From positions 2,480,001 to 2,544,000 of the forward strand of contig JAOVFP010000004.1 of NCBI GenBank assembly GCA_025738555.1: a DNA stretch of 64,000 nucleotides, in the 5' to 3' direction. The DNA is from Cyathus striatus. Taxonomy: Eukaryota; Basidiomycota; Agaricomycetes; Agaricales; Nidulariaceae. The notes below the pieces were generated by a model. It saw only the letters and a program-made list of their open reading frames with translations, was not told the origin of the DNA and did not search any database. Each line of letters starts with the position of its first letter. Positions within the stretch are counted from its first letter, which is position 1. This document shows, piece after piece, positions 36,476 to 46,804 of this stretch. The translations under genes and the position numbers were made by a program.

Positions 36476-38040
36476 TAGGTTTTGGTACTGACATCGCTGG
36501 ATGTGTATGAATTGACTGTACTGAAATTATTTCGACCAACTACTGTTCGCAGCCATTTGAGTGATGGTCTGACCTGAGTCTATTCGCAGCTTGGTGGAAT
36601 GTGTAACAACTAGAGTGAAGTTTAGTATTCAAAATCATGAGCTGAAGCAAAAAATCACCATTCTAATGGAACAAGGAAATATGACATTCGATCGGGAAGA
36701 TAAAAGAAATTTGCATACAAAAGTACATAACTGGTAGATGCCAATTACAGTGTAGAGTAAAAATTAACTGAGAATGATGTCACGAAAGTCCGAATCACAT
36801 TGTAAGGCCTTAAGCCTTAAATCTCAACACCATACATTATAATGTTCTTAAAAGGCATGATATAAATGATTCTAAGCCTGTCATATTCCATCATAAGGCA
36901 CGGGTCTCATTGAAATACTTCTCTAGGCCACGGGGTTTCATGAAGCAAAATTTAAGGTTTTCGTAAGATTATACATGGATTCCAAGGTGGCCGCAGTATT
37001 ATTTAGCTCATAATACTACTTGTAGGCCATCTGAAAAAGAGCACTGTGTACGGCTGTGTATCATCCATTAGATATATTGTGGAGGTACTTACTCTTGTAC
37101 TTAACTCACTGGCTATAGTAAAATCTTGATGTATTGCAGAGGTAGTAAAAAATATAGTAAAATGAATATCCCTCGGCTCGTATGCATTGTGATAGGGCTC
37201 GGGATTATGACAGTGTGACTAATGTAAGTATGCGGAGATGTGGGCAGGTCTAGATTAGCCTGGAGAGAGCTTCAGAGCTGGTTCCGGAACTTGGAAACCC
37301 CCCTGCCGAGACGGTGCAAGATCCGGGTGTGATGACTAAAACATCTGCCTGAGATGTATAAAAGAGCACTGACTTTCTCGTTTACACACAAGGTAAGTGA
37401 AGTTGTAGAGAGCATGAAGGTAAGCAAAATGGCTTGGTAAGTGACATTAGTACTGAAGTACTGAAGACTTAAGTAACAATGAGTAGTATTTGTAGTATAT
37501 AATTTTGTATGTATGTAGTTTCTAGTCCAATACTAATCTATTTATTAGAATCATCGCAAATTAGGCTTCCAAATGGAATAAAAACAGATTCACCTTTTTA
37601 CGAGCATCCTTACACCACATTATAAGCAATTGTAGAGAATGAATGTATTGTAAGACTTCACAGTGGGCCCTTACATCACGTTCTAAGGCTCTCTGCGATG
37701 CCATTAAAGACTGTTTAAGGATTCGTGTTCAACAATTTGCCTTATGTGGCAGCTGCTGCCTTAAGGCATTACAATGTACCATAATTCACGGTATGGCAAA
37801 CTCAACTTTTGTGACACTGAGCACATCCGAAAAGTATTTACTATGTGAATGATATGAGTGGGGGTGTAGGAGAATGGAGTACAAATAAAAGGATGCTGCA
37901 TGCTGGGGATTGTGTGCAACTAAGTGCAAGGTAGTCCAAAATAAGGAAAGGAAGTTACTAAATGCGCGAGACTGTATGTAAATGCATGATAGCTTAATGA
38001 TGAAATGTAGAATGAGAAGTATACTTCCTCCCTAAGAAAA
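36476..38040. other. Intergenic stretch with an orphan core promoter
   Basis: No gene was recognised. TATAAAAG at 37357-37364 is followed 25-35 bp later by ACAAGGTAAGTG (about 37389), a good splice donor, which looks like a transcription start and first exon without a recognisable gene. CATTGTAAGGCCTTAAG (about 36811) and an imperfect inverted copy CTTAAGGCATTACAATG (about 37758) bracket about 950 bp. Confidence 0.4.
37357..37364 (+). promoter_or_regulatory. Possible TATA box without a recognised gene
   Basis: TATAAAAG is followed about 30 bp downstream by a pyrimidine-rich CTTTCTCG start region and then a strong 5' splice site. No coding exon could be linked to it, so it may belong to a dead gene, a non-coding transcript or a transposon end. 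Confidence 0.3.
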
Positions 38041-38102
38041 ATGGTATGCCTTCAGTACACTGAGACCCTTTCCAGAAGGCTAGCAATTAAATGTGTCAGG
38101 GA

Positions 38103-40003
38103 CTATATTATTTCCAAATATAAAACGGTACATACCATTACCAAAGCGACACTGTCACTCGTGAAGAATATGTCTTTAACTTCTTCTTGGATTATTCCCG
38201 ACTTCGCCAGTACAGAACCCCTCCCGGAAGATATTTCTGAATGATTAGCAGACCAACTGGAAGACCATACACTACTTCCATGAAAGAAGTGTTGGCAACT
38301 CTTCTCAACGGAATATTCTTTGCCATTACGAATGTAAGAATCCACTGCGTAAGGATTGAAATCTTGAACAGTAACATATTTCTGAGATGAGTTCGGCTTA
38401 GTTTCTACAGTGAGCACTCGATGGCCAAGAATATTTATATTCTTTACATTTCCACCTCCTCCCCTCACCATAATCCAATTTGGTTTTTGCGAGAGTATCG
38501 ACAACAATGTCGTGGTGAAAAATGCATTGTGATATTTATCTGCGAGTACCACGAGTCTTTCTAAGGGAGTTTCATAAAATGCCAGTGTTTGGTCGGCGGA
38601 ATTATTGTTTGGGGAAAGGTTCTTGACTAAGTTTTCACACCAAGTAGGAATGCAGGCACTGCCCGGCATGGAGACTCTATAATTTCTTTCTGGGTCACGC
38701 AAATTATACTTTCCTAAGACCCTCGCAGCTACGCATAGTATAGGAGCAGTGCGACCATCTGTACTGACCATGAGCAACCTGTCTTGGTCAACAAATAGAT
38801 AGTCAGCAATAAAACGCTCCGCTGGTTGCTATCGTGATGTTCATATGTAAGTTTTTGGCAGTTATTTATCTGAATAAAAAAGATTACATACATTTCCTAT
38901 TTTCTGTGTTTTCCAGTCGAAGAAAAAGAGATTTGAAATCGTCCCCATGGGTTGTTTAGGCTAAGAGCTTTGCGTCACCTTTGCCACACTACATGTATGC
39001 ATATGCACTTACATCATTATCGTCGACCACAATTTTTAATCCCACAATGCATCCGCAGATTTGGATACAAGGTTTGCTTAATTTATTAAAAGTAATCCAA
39101 GGCATCTGGGAATGTGGCATAAACGGTGGTCTACGGGGGATGCCAGGCTGTGAAATTCTGTAGGTATGTATCATGAGTTCTTTTCGGCGATTGGTGGTTG
39201 GGACACTATTAAACGTTCAGTGGAAATATTTCGAAAATAAATGAAAATGAACTACAAAGAGAACAAAATCAATAGGTCTTGCGTCACGTCAATCAGTAAA
39301 TCTTCAAAGTTAAAATTGAACGTGTGATTGTATTGCCTCATCGTTTGACTGGAATTCCGCCTAGAAGGTAATTGGTAAATTGTCAGTTTAGACGTGTGTG
39401 TAATTTCATTTTCTTCGTATGAGCATACGCATCCTCCCCTAACCATTGAGACAATGGTGTGCGAAATTCCTCGATCTTTTGCAGACCAGTATGGTAAACC
39501 CGCATTCGACGGGTTAAGCTCAAATTCGTACTGAGGCCTCAAACATGACCACCCACTTGAATATTGTTGAACGAGCCGATAAAGATCCAGAGGATGAGAT
39601 CGAAGAACAAGGACAAAGTCCGGTCTCCCGACGGACATAAACTGTTTGGACAATTCGGTCCTGCAGGGGGTTGAGCTGTTTTGACCGTTATGTATAATGT
39701 CTTTCATTCCTCTCCATGCCTAAACGACGTCAGTACAACGGTAGGGTCATAGTAATTTGAGCTCGAAACCATCACCTCTTTCAAGTGACGTAAGGACTCA
39801 TCCGGGAGGTATTCCACAATTTGCATAAACACATCAACAGGAAGTTTGGCAATACTACATCCCAGGCGTAGATTACGGCGGTCAATTGCAGGGGCCTCTT
39901 CGTCCATCCGATAGCCATAACAATCGTAGAGAGGCGCATTGCCTTCGCCGAGCTGTTGTGAAAGGCTAGTGAAAAAATCCGGAATCCCGTAGTCCATATT
40001 CAT
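38103..40003 (-). CDS. F-box domain protein
   Basis: Four exons join in one frame without any stop: 40003-39737, 39641-39256, 39157-39013 and 38828-38103. They total 1524 nt, or 507 residues. The start MNMDYGIPDFFTSLSQQ is followed by an F-box at about residues 50-75 (IAKLPVDVFMQIVEYLPDES). The remaining 430 residues form one C-terminal region of the type seen in the large F-box families of Agaricomycetes; I see no clear WD40 or LRR signature. The role inferred from the family is substrate adaptor of an SCF ubiquitin ligase, binding Skp1 through the F-box. The partner and target are unknown. Exon phases agree at all junctions, which supports the model; the second junction has two possible donors. 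A TATA-like box lies about 85 bp upstream of the start. Confidence 0.82.
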
Positions 40004-40085
40004 TGTGAAATAGTGTCTTTATATTGTGCTTGCGTGTGAGTAGAAGATGTGAGTTTGTGAATGATTACATTTAATACTACACTCC

Positions 40086-40093
40086 TATATATA
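40086..40093 (-). promoter_or_regulatory. TATA-like box of the F-box gene
   Basis: TATATATA lies 83-90 bp upstream of the F-box ATG (40003) on the minus strand, at a suitable distance for a short 5' leader. Confidence 0.45.
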
Positions 40094-40099
40094 CCTAGC

Positions 40100-41560
40100 A
40101 CTTTTGGGCGTTGGTGGAAACGTTTAATCCCGCGGCACATGTAGAACAATGAACAAAGGTTTTTGTCGCAAACTTGAAGACAATTTCAAGCTGTCTTAAG
40201 TAAAAAGACAAATTTAACAAGTCAGTTACTATGCAGGTAAAACATGGAGATAATAGCCGATGAAAAGAACAAGGTAGCATGTCGATCTCGATGGCAACCT
40301 CTGCAAATAACGACCCACGCGTACTTCCTGAGTGGCGGCGTGGTTATAGAATAAGACGGGAGGTTCATTCGGTGAAATGCGCCGCAGTGTAGATATGTAA
40401 GTATTGTGTCTTATTCTGGATACAACAAGATAGGGATGACTCAGAACTTCGTGGTGATCAAGTACAGCACGTTTTGTGTTTTCCGAATCCAGACTCAATT
40501 GTTCATAATGCAAATATCACGTGACTATGCGATAAACAATTTTAGTCAGCGGCCGCGTCTTTCCAGAGGTTGCAGCTCCCCGCTCATAGACGCTGAACTG
40601 TGCGTTGGATTTTGGCAGTTATATACGCCTTGTGATTCATCGCGATATTAAAAGACATCAAACAATGTAATGACATCTATCACCTCATAAAATAAACTAA
40701 AATATTGTCTCCTACAGCAGAGCATGAATAACGGTACAAACATGTTAACAATTAAAACAAAGTAACCCAAATTTGTCGAATGCAGTCCTGCGATATTTTC
40801 TAGTTGCAGGTATGTTGTATATTTTTGTAGCCGTTTTCGCATTGCACTTCGCCGATTTATGACTCCAAGTGTAGCCTTGAAAGCACCTATGTCTTTAACA
40901 TTCGGTGCCCTGAGTCGCCCTTGTAGCCCTCGTACGCTCAAAGTTTAGAAACCGTTGATGAAACAAGAACAATGTCACTGTATTATCTGATAACCGATGG
41001 CTGTAATTTAATATCCGACGGCATTTACGTTGTGAAACCTGTAATTCTTCTCTTCCTTCCAACTGTCTTCGGACAAGAAAGCGTAGCATCTACTTTACTA
41101 CCGGGATTCAATAAATACACGGAACAGAAGACAATGTAGCGGAGGAAGGCCCTGGGAAAGTCACTTAAATGATACCTGTAGATTGCCCGTAGATTCATTC
41201 CCGCGACATAGTTATATAAGTACTTTGTACAAGGACGGTGCATGGGACCGGAAGATAGAAGAGTTAAGGAATACAAGACGTCCTAATTGATACCTTACCA
41301 TTGACTTACCACCCTTGACGCACGGTTTAAGTACGACTTTAAGGTCCAAGTAGGCTATAGTAAATATTGAACATCACAATTTTTTCAAACAGTTGCGTTT
41401 GTCGGCATGTATGTGTAAAAAAACGGGAAAATTCATAGTTAAATCTTCCTGTAGAAGCACCGTTACATCACTACGTTTGACACGTTTGAGGCCCTTAAAA
41501 TGAGATCCGATGCGCTTCACTAGTGGTACATAAATAGCACAATGAGTCCAAAATACGTTT
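40100..41560. other. Intergenic stretch, no supported gene
   Basis: Several minus-strand frames of 60-100 codons (40229-40513, 40648-40941, 41025-41276) have no recognised domain and do not join into a longer model by obvious splice sites. Confidence 0.45.
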
Positions 41561-41566
41561 ACAATT

Positions 41567-41668
41567 TCCTTCTAGCCGACTTGAACGACTGACCTCGTCA
41601 TTGCCGTACTACGAAACATTAAGATCTCGAATACTAGTGACGCGCTCTAGCAACTGAGCTAAGAAGGA
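41567..41668 (-). tRNA. tRNA-Thr (anticodon AGT) with a 30-nt intron
   Basis: A complete cloverleaf can be drawn on the minus strand. The acceptor stem is TCCTTCT (41668-41662) pairing with AGAAGGA (41573-41567), 7 of 7 pairs. The D arm is GCTC-AGTTGCTA-GAGC. The anticodon stem is CGTCA/TGACG with loop CTAGTA plus A, giving anticodon AGT at 41635-41633. The variable loop is AGGTC, and the T arm is AGTCG-TTCAAGT-CGGCT with one G-T pair. The intron sits at the canonical place one base after the anticodon, 41631-41602. A-box and B-box promoter sequences (TAGCTCAGTTGC, GTTCAAGTC) are internal. It lies 43 bp from the end of the 2.3-kb transposon. No T-run terminator was seen close downstream, although short T-rich stretches occur. 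Confidence 0.9.
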
Positions 41669-41711
41669 ACTACCAAAAGTGTTATGTAATATGGTACATA
41701 CACATTACGTA

Positions 41712-44049
41712 AGGTAGACGTAGTTCATACTCATCCAATGTCATGTGATGTGACATGGGCGTGACGATGAACTTAGCAAAACGTAACCTTGGCTCAGGGC
41801 CTCGGAAGTGCGCTAGCCGTGCATTCCCAATGCATTCTGCCAATGTTACACACAAGAACAATAGCAATGTAATGTCAAAAGAGTGTTCTAATATGTATAT
41901 ACTTCACTCCCTAGCATTAAATGTTGTATATGTACAGTAGATACTTAGTTCTTGGATAGTATAAAAATAGGAATGTATGCTTCGCCTGCCCAAGTGAGAT
42001 TTGGAGTATGTATACTTCCTGAAAACATTACCATCTGGAGGCGGCACCTATGGTGAAGTATTACACAATTGTATAGAAACAACTTATGGAGCAATACATA
42101 ATTTCATTGTTTTCCTCTTCTAACTTCACCCTCCTGACTTTCTTTGCATGAAAGTTGTTGCTCTCAGGCTGCAGTGTTTCATGTTTGCTTAAGTATTCCA
42201 CCATACAGCAGTATGCCGTCCCTGTCTGTTTGTGTATATTATGTATATAAAGAATAGGGCCGGCAAGCGGCAGGGCCCACTACCTCCTCATTTAACAGAC
42301 AATTACAATTAGAAATACAACTTGTTGTGGGGAAAAGTTTATACGTCCGAGAGACATGATCTTGCCGCCAGCTTTCACCAAGTTGGTAGCAAAGAACTCC
42401 TTGTGTGACTCACTTCCACTTCGGCTTCCATGGCTCTTCAAGTGAGCACATGTATGATTGAAGGGTAGGTTTGCAGTTAAGAGATTTGAGGTGATTGAAT
42501 AGATATAGCGTGTTAATTCTTGACAAAAGGAAACTGACAAGAAAAGGAGTGTAAATCAGAAATGGAGTGTACAAGGGAAAGTGTTTGAGGGGAAAGAGAG
42601 GATGACAAGAAGCTGAGCATGAGTCCCTTCCTCAATTGTCGCATCCACCTACATCATGACTATGACTAGTGTCAGTCACTCTTCCCATCTTGTCCACACG
42701 ATTGAGCATGCAACATGCTCAATCGTGGTGCAAGCATTACAGTACCACCCACTGTCTCCACCTCCATTCCTAGTCCAAAGACACCACTCACACAAGTAGT
42801 CAAGTCAAAGGAGAGCTCACCCTCCCTCCACGCCATCTACGCCCTCCTCTCCTATCATATGTGAAGCCCAGCAGTTTCATGTAGTCAGCTGCTTCAGTAC
42901 ATATGCACCACATCAATGCATAATGTATATGTCCCTGCACAATGAGCGCGTGTGTGATTGAAGGGTGCCTTTGTGGTGGGTGAACTGGAGAGGGGGTTAG
43001 CACTTGCATGAAATGAGAGGAGAGGAAGGGAGGAGGATGGAGGACAGAAAACAGAACAAAGAACAGAAGAAAGAAGACATGGTGAAGGAAGAGAATAGAC
43101 GAGTTAAAGAGAGAAGATGAGAAGAGGCTCATTTACATACATTTCTTGACCTTGACCCTAGCCCATCTTACTTTAAGTTCCCAGCACCAGCACCCATCCC
43201 ATTCATATCTTCATACTGATTCACTAGGCAATCACACCACATTCCCAGGGAAGACTCAACCATATTCTGTCACACCCTGGAGGGCTGTTTGGTGCTTGTC
43301 ATCTCCCATTTGCTTTCGATCTCAGAGAGTGAGATGAATTGAGGTGGGGTACTGCTGGGAAGGGGTTAGCGGGGTGGAGCCAGGGGAGGGAGGTGAAGAG
43401 AAGGGAAGTGAAGTGAAGAAGGAATAAGAAGAGAGCGAAACAAATGAACAGAAAGAATGAATGGGATGGGTAAGAGGAGAGAAAGGACAGTAAACAAGGA
43501 GGGGTATGAGAGGAGAGGAATGAAGGGAATGAGGGGAGGGACAAACCAAAGGACATGACCTCAATTGGCTATGTTATCATTTTGCAAAGGCAACCAGTGG
43601 TTAAGTATGTGGCAAAGAGTGACAGATGTTGACCCTCACTATCTGAATACAAAAATCAGCAAGGAGAGGATCTGAGACGAGTGAATTCATCAGCAGTCAC
43701 AGGATTGTCACAGGCTCCATCCAATCAGGCTGAGATCCCGTTCACAAACCTGTAAATCGCCTTATAGGGAAATCAGATGTCCCTATAACCCAACTACCTT
43801 AAAAGGTAGTGGGAATTTAGATACAATATTTACAAGGGTGCAAATGCCCTGATTTAGTTCACGCTCTCAATTAGAAAAATCAAACAAAACTGTCATCACC
43901 ATATCTGAATTAGATACCACTCTAAAACTTTGGTGTAGTCGATTTTTTTTGAAGAGAATTACTTGAATTACGAAGTCAATTTCTTCTGTTTGTCATGCTA
44001 TATCACGCTTTTTCACGTGACATTGGATGAGTATGAACTACGTCTACCT
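41712..44049. mobile_element. 2.3-kb non-autonomous element with 37-bp TIRs
   Basis: The ends are inverted copies of AGGTAGACGTAGTTCATACT continuing through CATCCAATGTCA. The first 32 bases are identical, then T (left) versus C (right), then GTGA. TA flanks both sides (41710-41711, 44050-44051). The ends closely resemble those of the 934-bp element at 15024 (AGGTAGACG...TTCATA...CAATGTCA). No transposase is recognisable inside. Instead there are low-complexity purine/pyrimidine-rich tracts (43020-43130, 43380-43560), a short dispersed repeat (42252-42286) and a palindrome CCCAACTACCTTAAAAGGTAGTGGG near 43788. It may carry nested insertions or captured sequence. Confidence 0.88.
42252..42286. 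repeat. Short dispersed repeat, copy 2
   Basis: GGGCCGGCAAGCGGCAGG followed by GCCCACTACCTC, matching 34116-34150. Its position inside the 2.3-kb element suggests that a second repeat family inserted there. Confidence 0.6.
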
Positions 44050-44051
44050 TA

Positions 44052-45690
44052 CATAAGATGTACTACATATGCTATGACATCACACCAACCGGGCCTGACG
44101 AAAAGGAAAAGAAAAGTTCGGATCCGAACCGGAACCGTGAAGATAACGGAGAGATAAACGGCTGCACTGTCGCTTGCTTGGTCTAGCGGCGGACAGGTAT
44201 CGTCTATTACATGGTGTTTGGCAGCAGCTTCGTGTAAGTAAACATGTGGGAATGTAACGCATCAACACGAAACAGGAACCCTGAACGCACTCACACCATA
44301 CCTACACCTTATTTGCTTGTTCTTTGACAATATGTATTCTGTAGATCATCTAAATATACTCCTGTGTTTTAATTAAAAGTATAGCCAATAAGAATAGCCA
44401 ACTGTTCACCCACTGCTCTCAGCAGTGGCGTACTACTTTGCCCAAATACCTGTGATTATATGCAAGGGTCACAGGTGATTTACTTTCGAAAAGCTCATTA
44501 ACCTTCTAGATGTTTCGAAAGCATCAATGGTACACATAGGTAAATTCCCTGAAAGCTATAAAAGTGCGAAGTTCGACCAGTCATTGGATCCCCAAGACGT
44601 TTGTGCTTCTTTCATAGTATGTATCAATTCTATGAGAATGGAAGTGAGTATTGTTTATTATTAATTCAATCGCCATTTTTCTAATCTTATATACATTTTG
44701 TAGTCGATTATCAGCGCTGGAGCATATTTTTCCTCGTATATTTATCACCTCGTCACTCATTTTAAATTGGTTTAATACTCGCACCCAATTACCCACTCTT
44801 TGTTGCGTACACATCTCTCTAAATGTTTTATTTATCAAGTAAGTCTCATTATCCTAATCTTGCAAGTCATAAGGGAACTCTTATGCATTATTTAAACTAT
44901 TTGGTCAACTCTTCATCTCTCACTTCATGTTTAGGGTTTGATTATAATTGGTTATCTAAACCTTTTATAAAGCCGAATTCTGCTTCATTTTATATGATAA
45001 TATTTGTTCACGGACTCCGTGAAAGCTCGTGCAGTCTCAGTAAGTGTCATACTTTATTACTTAAATACTCTGCAACTAATTTGGATCGTTCCTACCACTT
45101 CTAGAATCAGAATTTCCAAAGAAAAAGCGAAAAACTACCTCCTCCAACTTGAAGCACATCGTAATTAACAATACTAATGATCATTCTAGCGCCTAAGCCT
45201 TTCACATTTTTCTACTTCAATAAATTTATTAGCGCATTAATTTATACTAATACTTATATAGAGTACTTGTCCATTTACTATACATCACAAAGAACTAATT
45301 ATCACCACATTGCTAAGTATGTGGTCAGCTGTCCAGTCCGTTCAGAGTCCGTTTTATTTGTTTATTATCAACTGCAAGACGGTGTTAGTAAACAAGGTCT
45401 TTGTGGCCGGCCATACCATCGGACGCTCCGTAGAGCAAGCGGCCTGATAAGACCTGAAACATCGGTTCCCACTCGGAACCGAACTTTTCTTTTCCTTTTC
45501 GTCTATGCCCCACGCCAACACACACTGCAACTCACTACTAACCAACTACTAACAAGGCGAATCACCGGTGTTCCGCTGGTAATTGCAAGCAAAAATGTAT
45601 GAAATAGATATGTATACAATTAACATGTAATAAAGCTGATAATATAGTACTGCCAGTACAAGCCGACTTCAAGATTCAATACTTCAACCG
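44052..45690. other. AT-rich intergenic stretch
   Basis: Several short plus-strand frames rich in Leu, Ile and Phe occur at 44651-45104 (for example VDYQRWSIFFLVYLS after a possible splice at about 44703). They could be exons of a small membrane protein, but no start, domain or continuous model could be supported. A GC-richer patch at 45400-45480 has no RNA fold that I recognise. Confidence 0.4.
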
Positions 45691-45697
45691 ATACCGC

Positions 45698-46755
45698 CTA
45701 CTGCCTCGCAGCTGCAGCATAGCTAACCCCACTGACAGGCTGGGTCTCCTCCCGGAATTCTTTACCCGTCTCCTTCAAATACTCCTTCTCGTTGTACGCC
45801 TTCTCTTTCCCAATATCAGCCTTCTCTTTTCCCCAATTAACCGCCTCCTGCTCGGTTTCAAATCCCTGACGAGCTTTCTCGGATCCCCACTGCGCAGCCT
45901 GGTTGGCCTTCTCTTGACCATACTTGGCTGCTTCCTGCCCCCGCTGGATACCCTGATTGGTTTTCCCTTGACCCCACTGAGCCGCCTCCTGGCCCCTTTG
46001 CATGCCCTGGCTGGCTTTCTCCTGACCCCAATGGGCGCTTTGACCAGCCTTCTCCTGGCTCCACTGGGCACCCTGCTGCGCCTTCTCCTGTCCCCACTGC
46101 ACTGCGTCAGCACCCTTCTCCTTGGCCTGCCCAGCCCTTTCTTGGCTCCATTGGAGACCTTGCATAGCTTGCGCTTTTGCATTTTCGAGTATGGGAACAC
46201 TCTGACCGATGAGGGTATCCATAAGGCCAAAGTTTCCCGCTAGGAGGATAGCAGAGAACCAGAACACGTCTTGGAGAGATGCGAGAAGTAGGAACGACGA
46301 TCCGAATTTACGTGGGAGTGCATAGCACCCAATAAGACCTGTGAGTGCGAACACACCATTCAAGGTTGCTGAAAATGCATGTAAGTACAAAGATTGTTGA
46401 TATGGGGAATGAAGGGAAACATACCGACTGTCTGATAAGCTTCGTTAGAGTACGATCGGCCAGCTTTTATTCCTGCGAATGCGGCCCCCATGCAGAGTGC
46501 TGCGAGGCCGTAGGCTGCGTCAGGATTTGCAGCCCAGTTGGGCGTTAGCTGTATGAGGAAAATGTGTTAGAAAACGGGGAACTGAACGTACAAGGAGGAA
46601 ATACAGACAAGTCCGGTTTTACGCGATACAATTAGTGGAATAGGACCATCGTATAGTAATGCTGGCGCAAAGATAAGCGATAAAGAAAGAAAAACGTCGA
46701 AGAGCCCCTTTACGAGGACGATTTTGCGTGCGGATTCTGAGTGTGCTGTAGACAT
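45698..46755 (-). CDS. Four-TM protein with an 11/7-residue repeat tail
   Basis: The model is exons 46755-46609, 46548-46425 and 46368-45698, which sum to 942 nt or 313 residues with phases agreeing at both junctions. Four hydrophobic segments occupy about residues 13-37, 62-82, 96-110 and 114-140 (for example FLLLASLQDVFWFSAILLAG). From residue 163 to about 278 the chain is a run of 11-residue units (QWGQEKAQQGA, QWSQEKAGQSA, HWGQEKASQGM) with interspersed 7-residue units (QRGQEAA twice, ETEQEAV). The final part is charged and ends SYAAAARQ. 11-mer repeats with Ala, Gln, Glu and Lys are known from amphipathic-helix proteins such as LEA group 3 proteins and lipid-droplet coat proteins. The function is unknown; a membrane anchor with a membrane- or lipid-binding helix is an inference. 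A TATA box is present 42 bp upstream. Confidence 0.85.
45812..46153 (-). repeat. Coding tandem repeat (33-bp and 21-bp units)
   Basis: DNA of the repeat tail described for the 45698-46755 gene. Units of 33 bp (11 codons: QWGQEKAxQGA type) and 21 bp (7 codons: QRGQEAA type) follow one another in the order 11-11-11-7-11-7-11-11-7-11. Eleven residues make three helical turns and seven make two, so both unit lengths keep the same helix face. The G+C-rich repeats leave all frames open, which explains the long arginine-rich frames seen in other frames of the same DNA. Confidence 0.8.
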
Positions 46756-46796
46756 GGCAAAGATAAAGTTATAGAATGAATGTTTTGATTTTTTGG

Positions 46797-46804
46797 CTTT
46801 TATA
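46797..46804 (-). promoter_or_regulatory. TATA box of the four-TM gene
   Basis: TATAAAAG on the minus strand lies 42 bp upstream of the ATG at 46755, followed by a short A+T-rich leader ending TTTGCCATG. Confidence 0.6.

Noticed and set aside
42241..44049. A coding gene within the 2.3-kb element (frames at 42292-42540 and 42800-43132).
   Set aside because: The frames are short, Ser/Leu/Phe-rich products of purine-rich tracts, with no transposase or host-gene motif.
45400..45485. A 5S rRNA-like GGCCATACCATCGGACGCTCCG patch.
   Set aside because: Only the GGCCATACC and a few scattered bases resemble 5S rRNA; the internal promoter and the closing helix are missing.
45775..46230. Arg-rich minus-strand and Leu/Pro-rich plus-strand frames inside the four-TM gene.
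   Set aside because: They are alternative frames of the 33/21-bp coding repeat; the spliced 313-residue model explains the DNA with TM segments and consistent exon phases.
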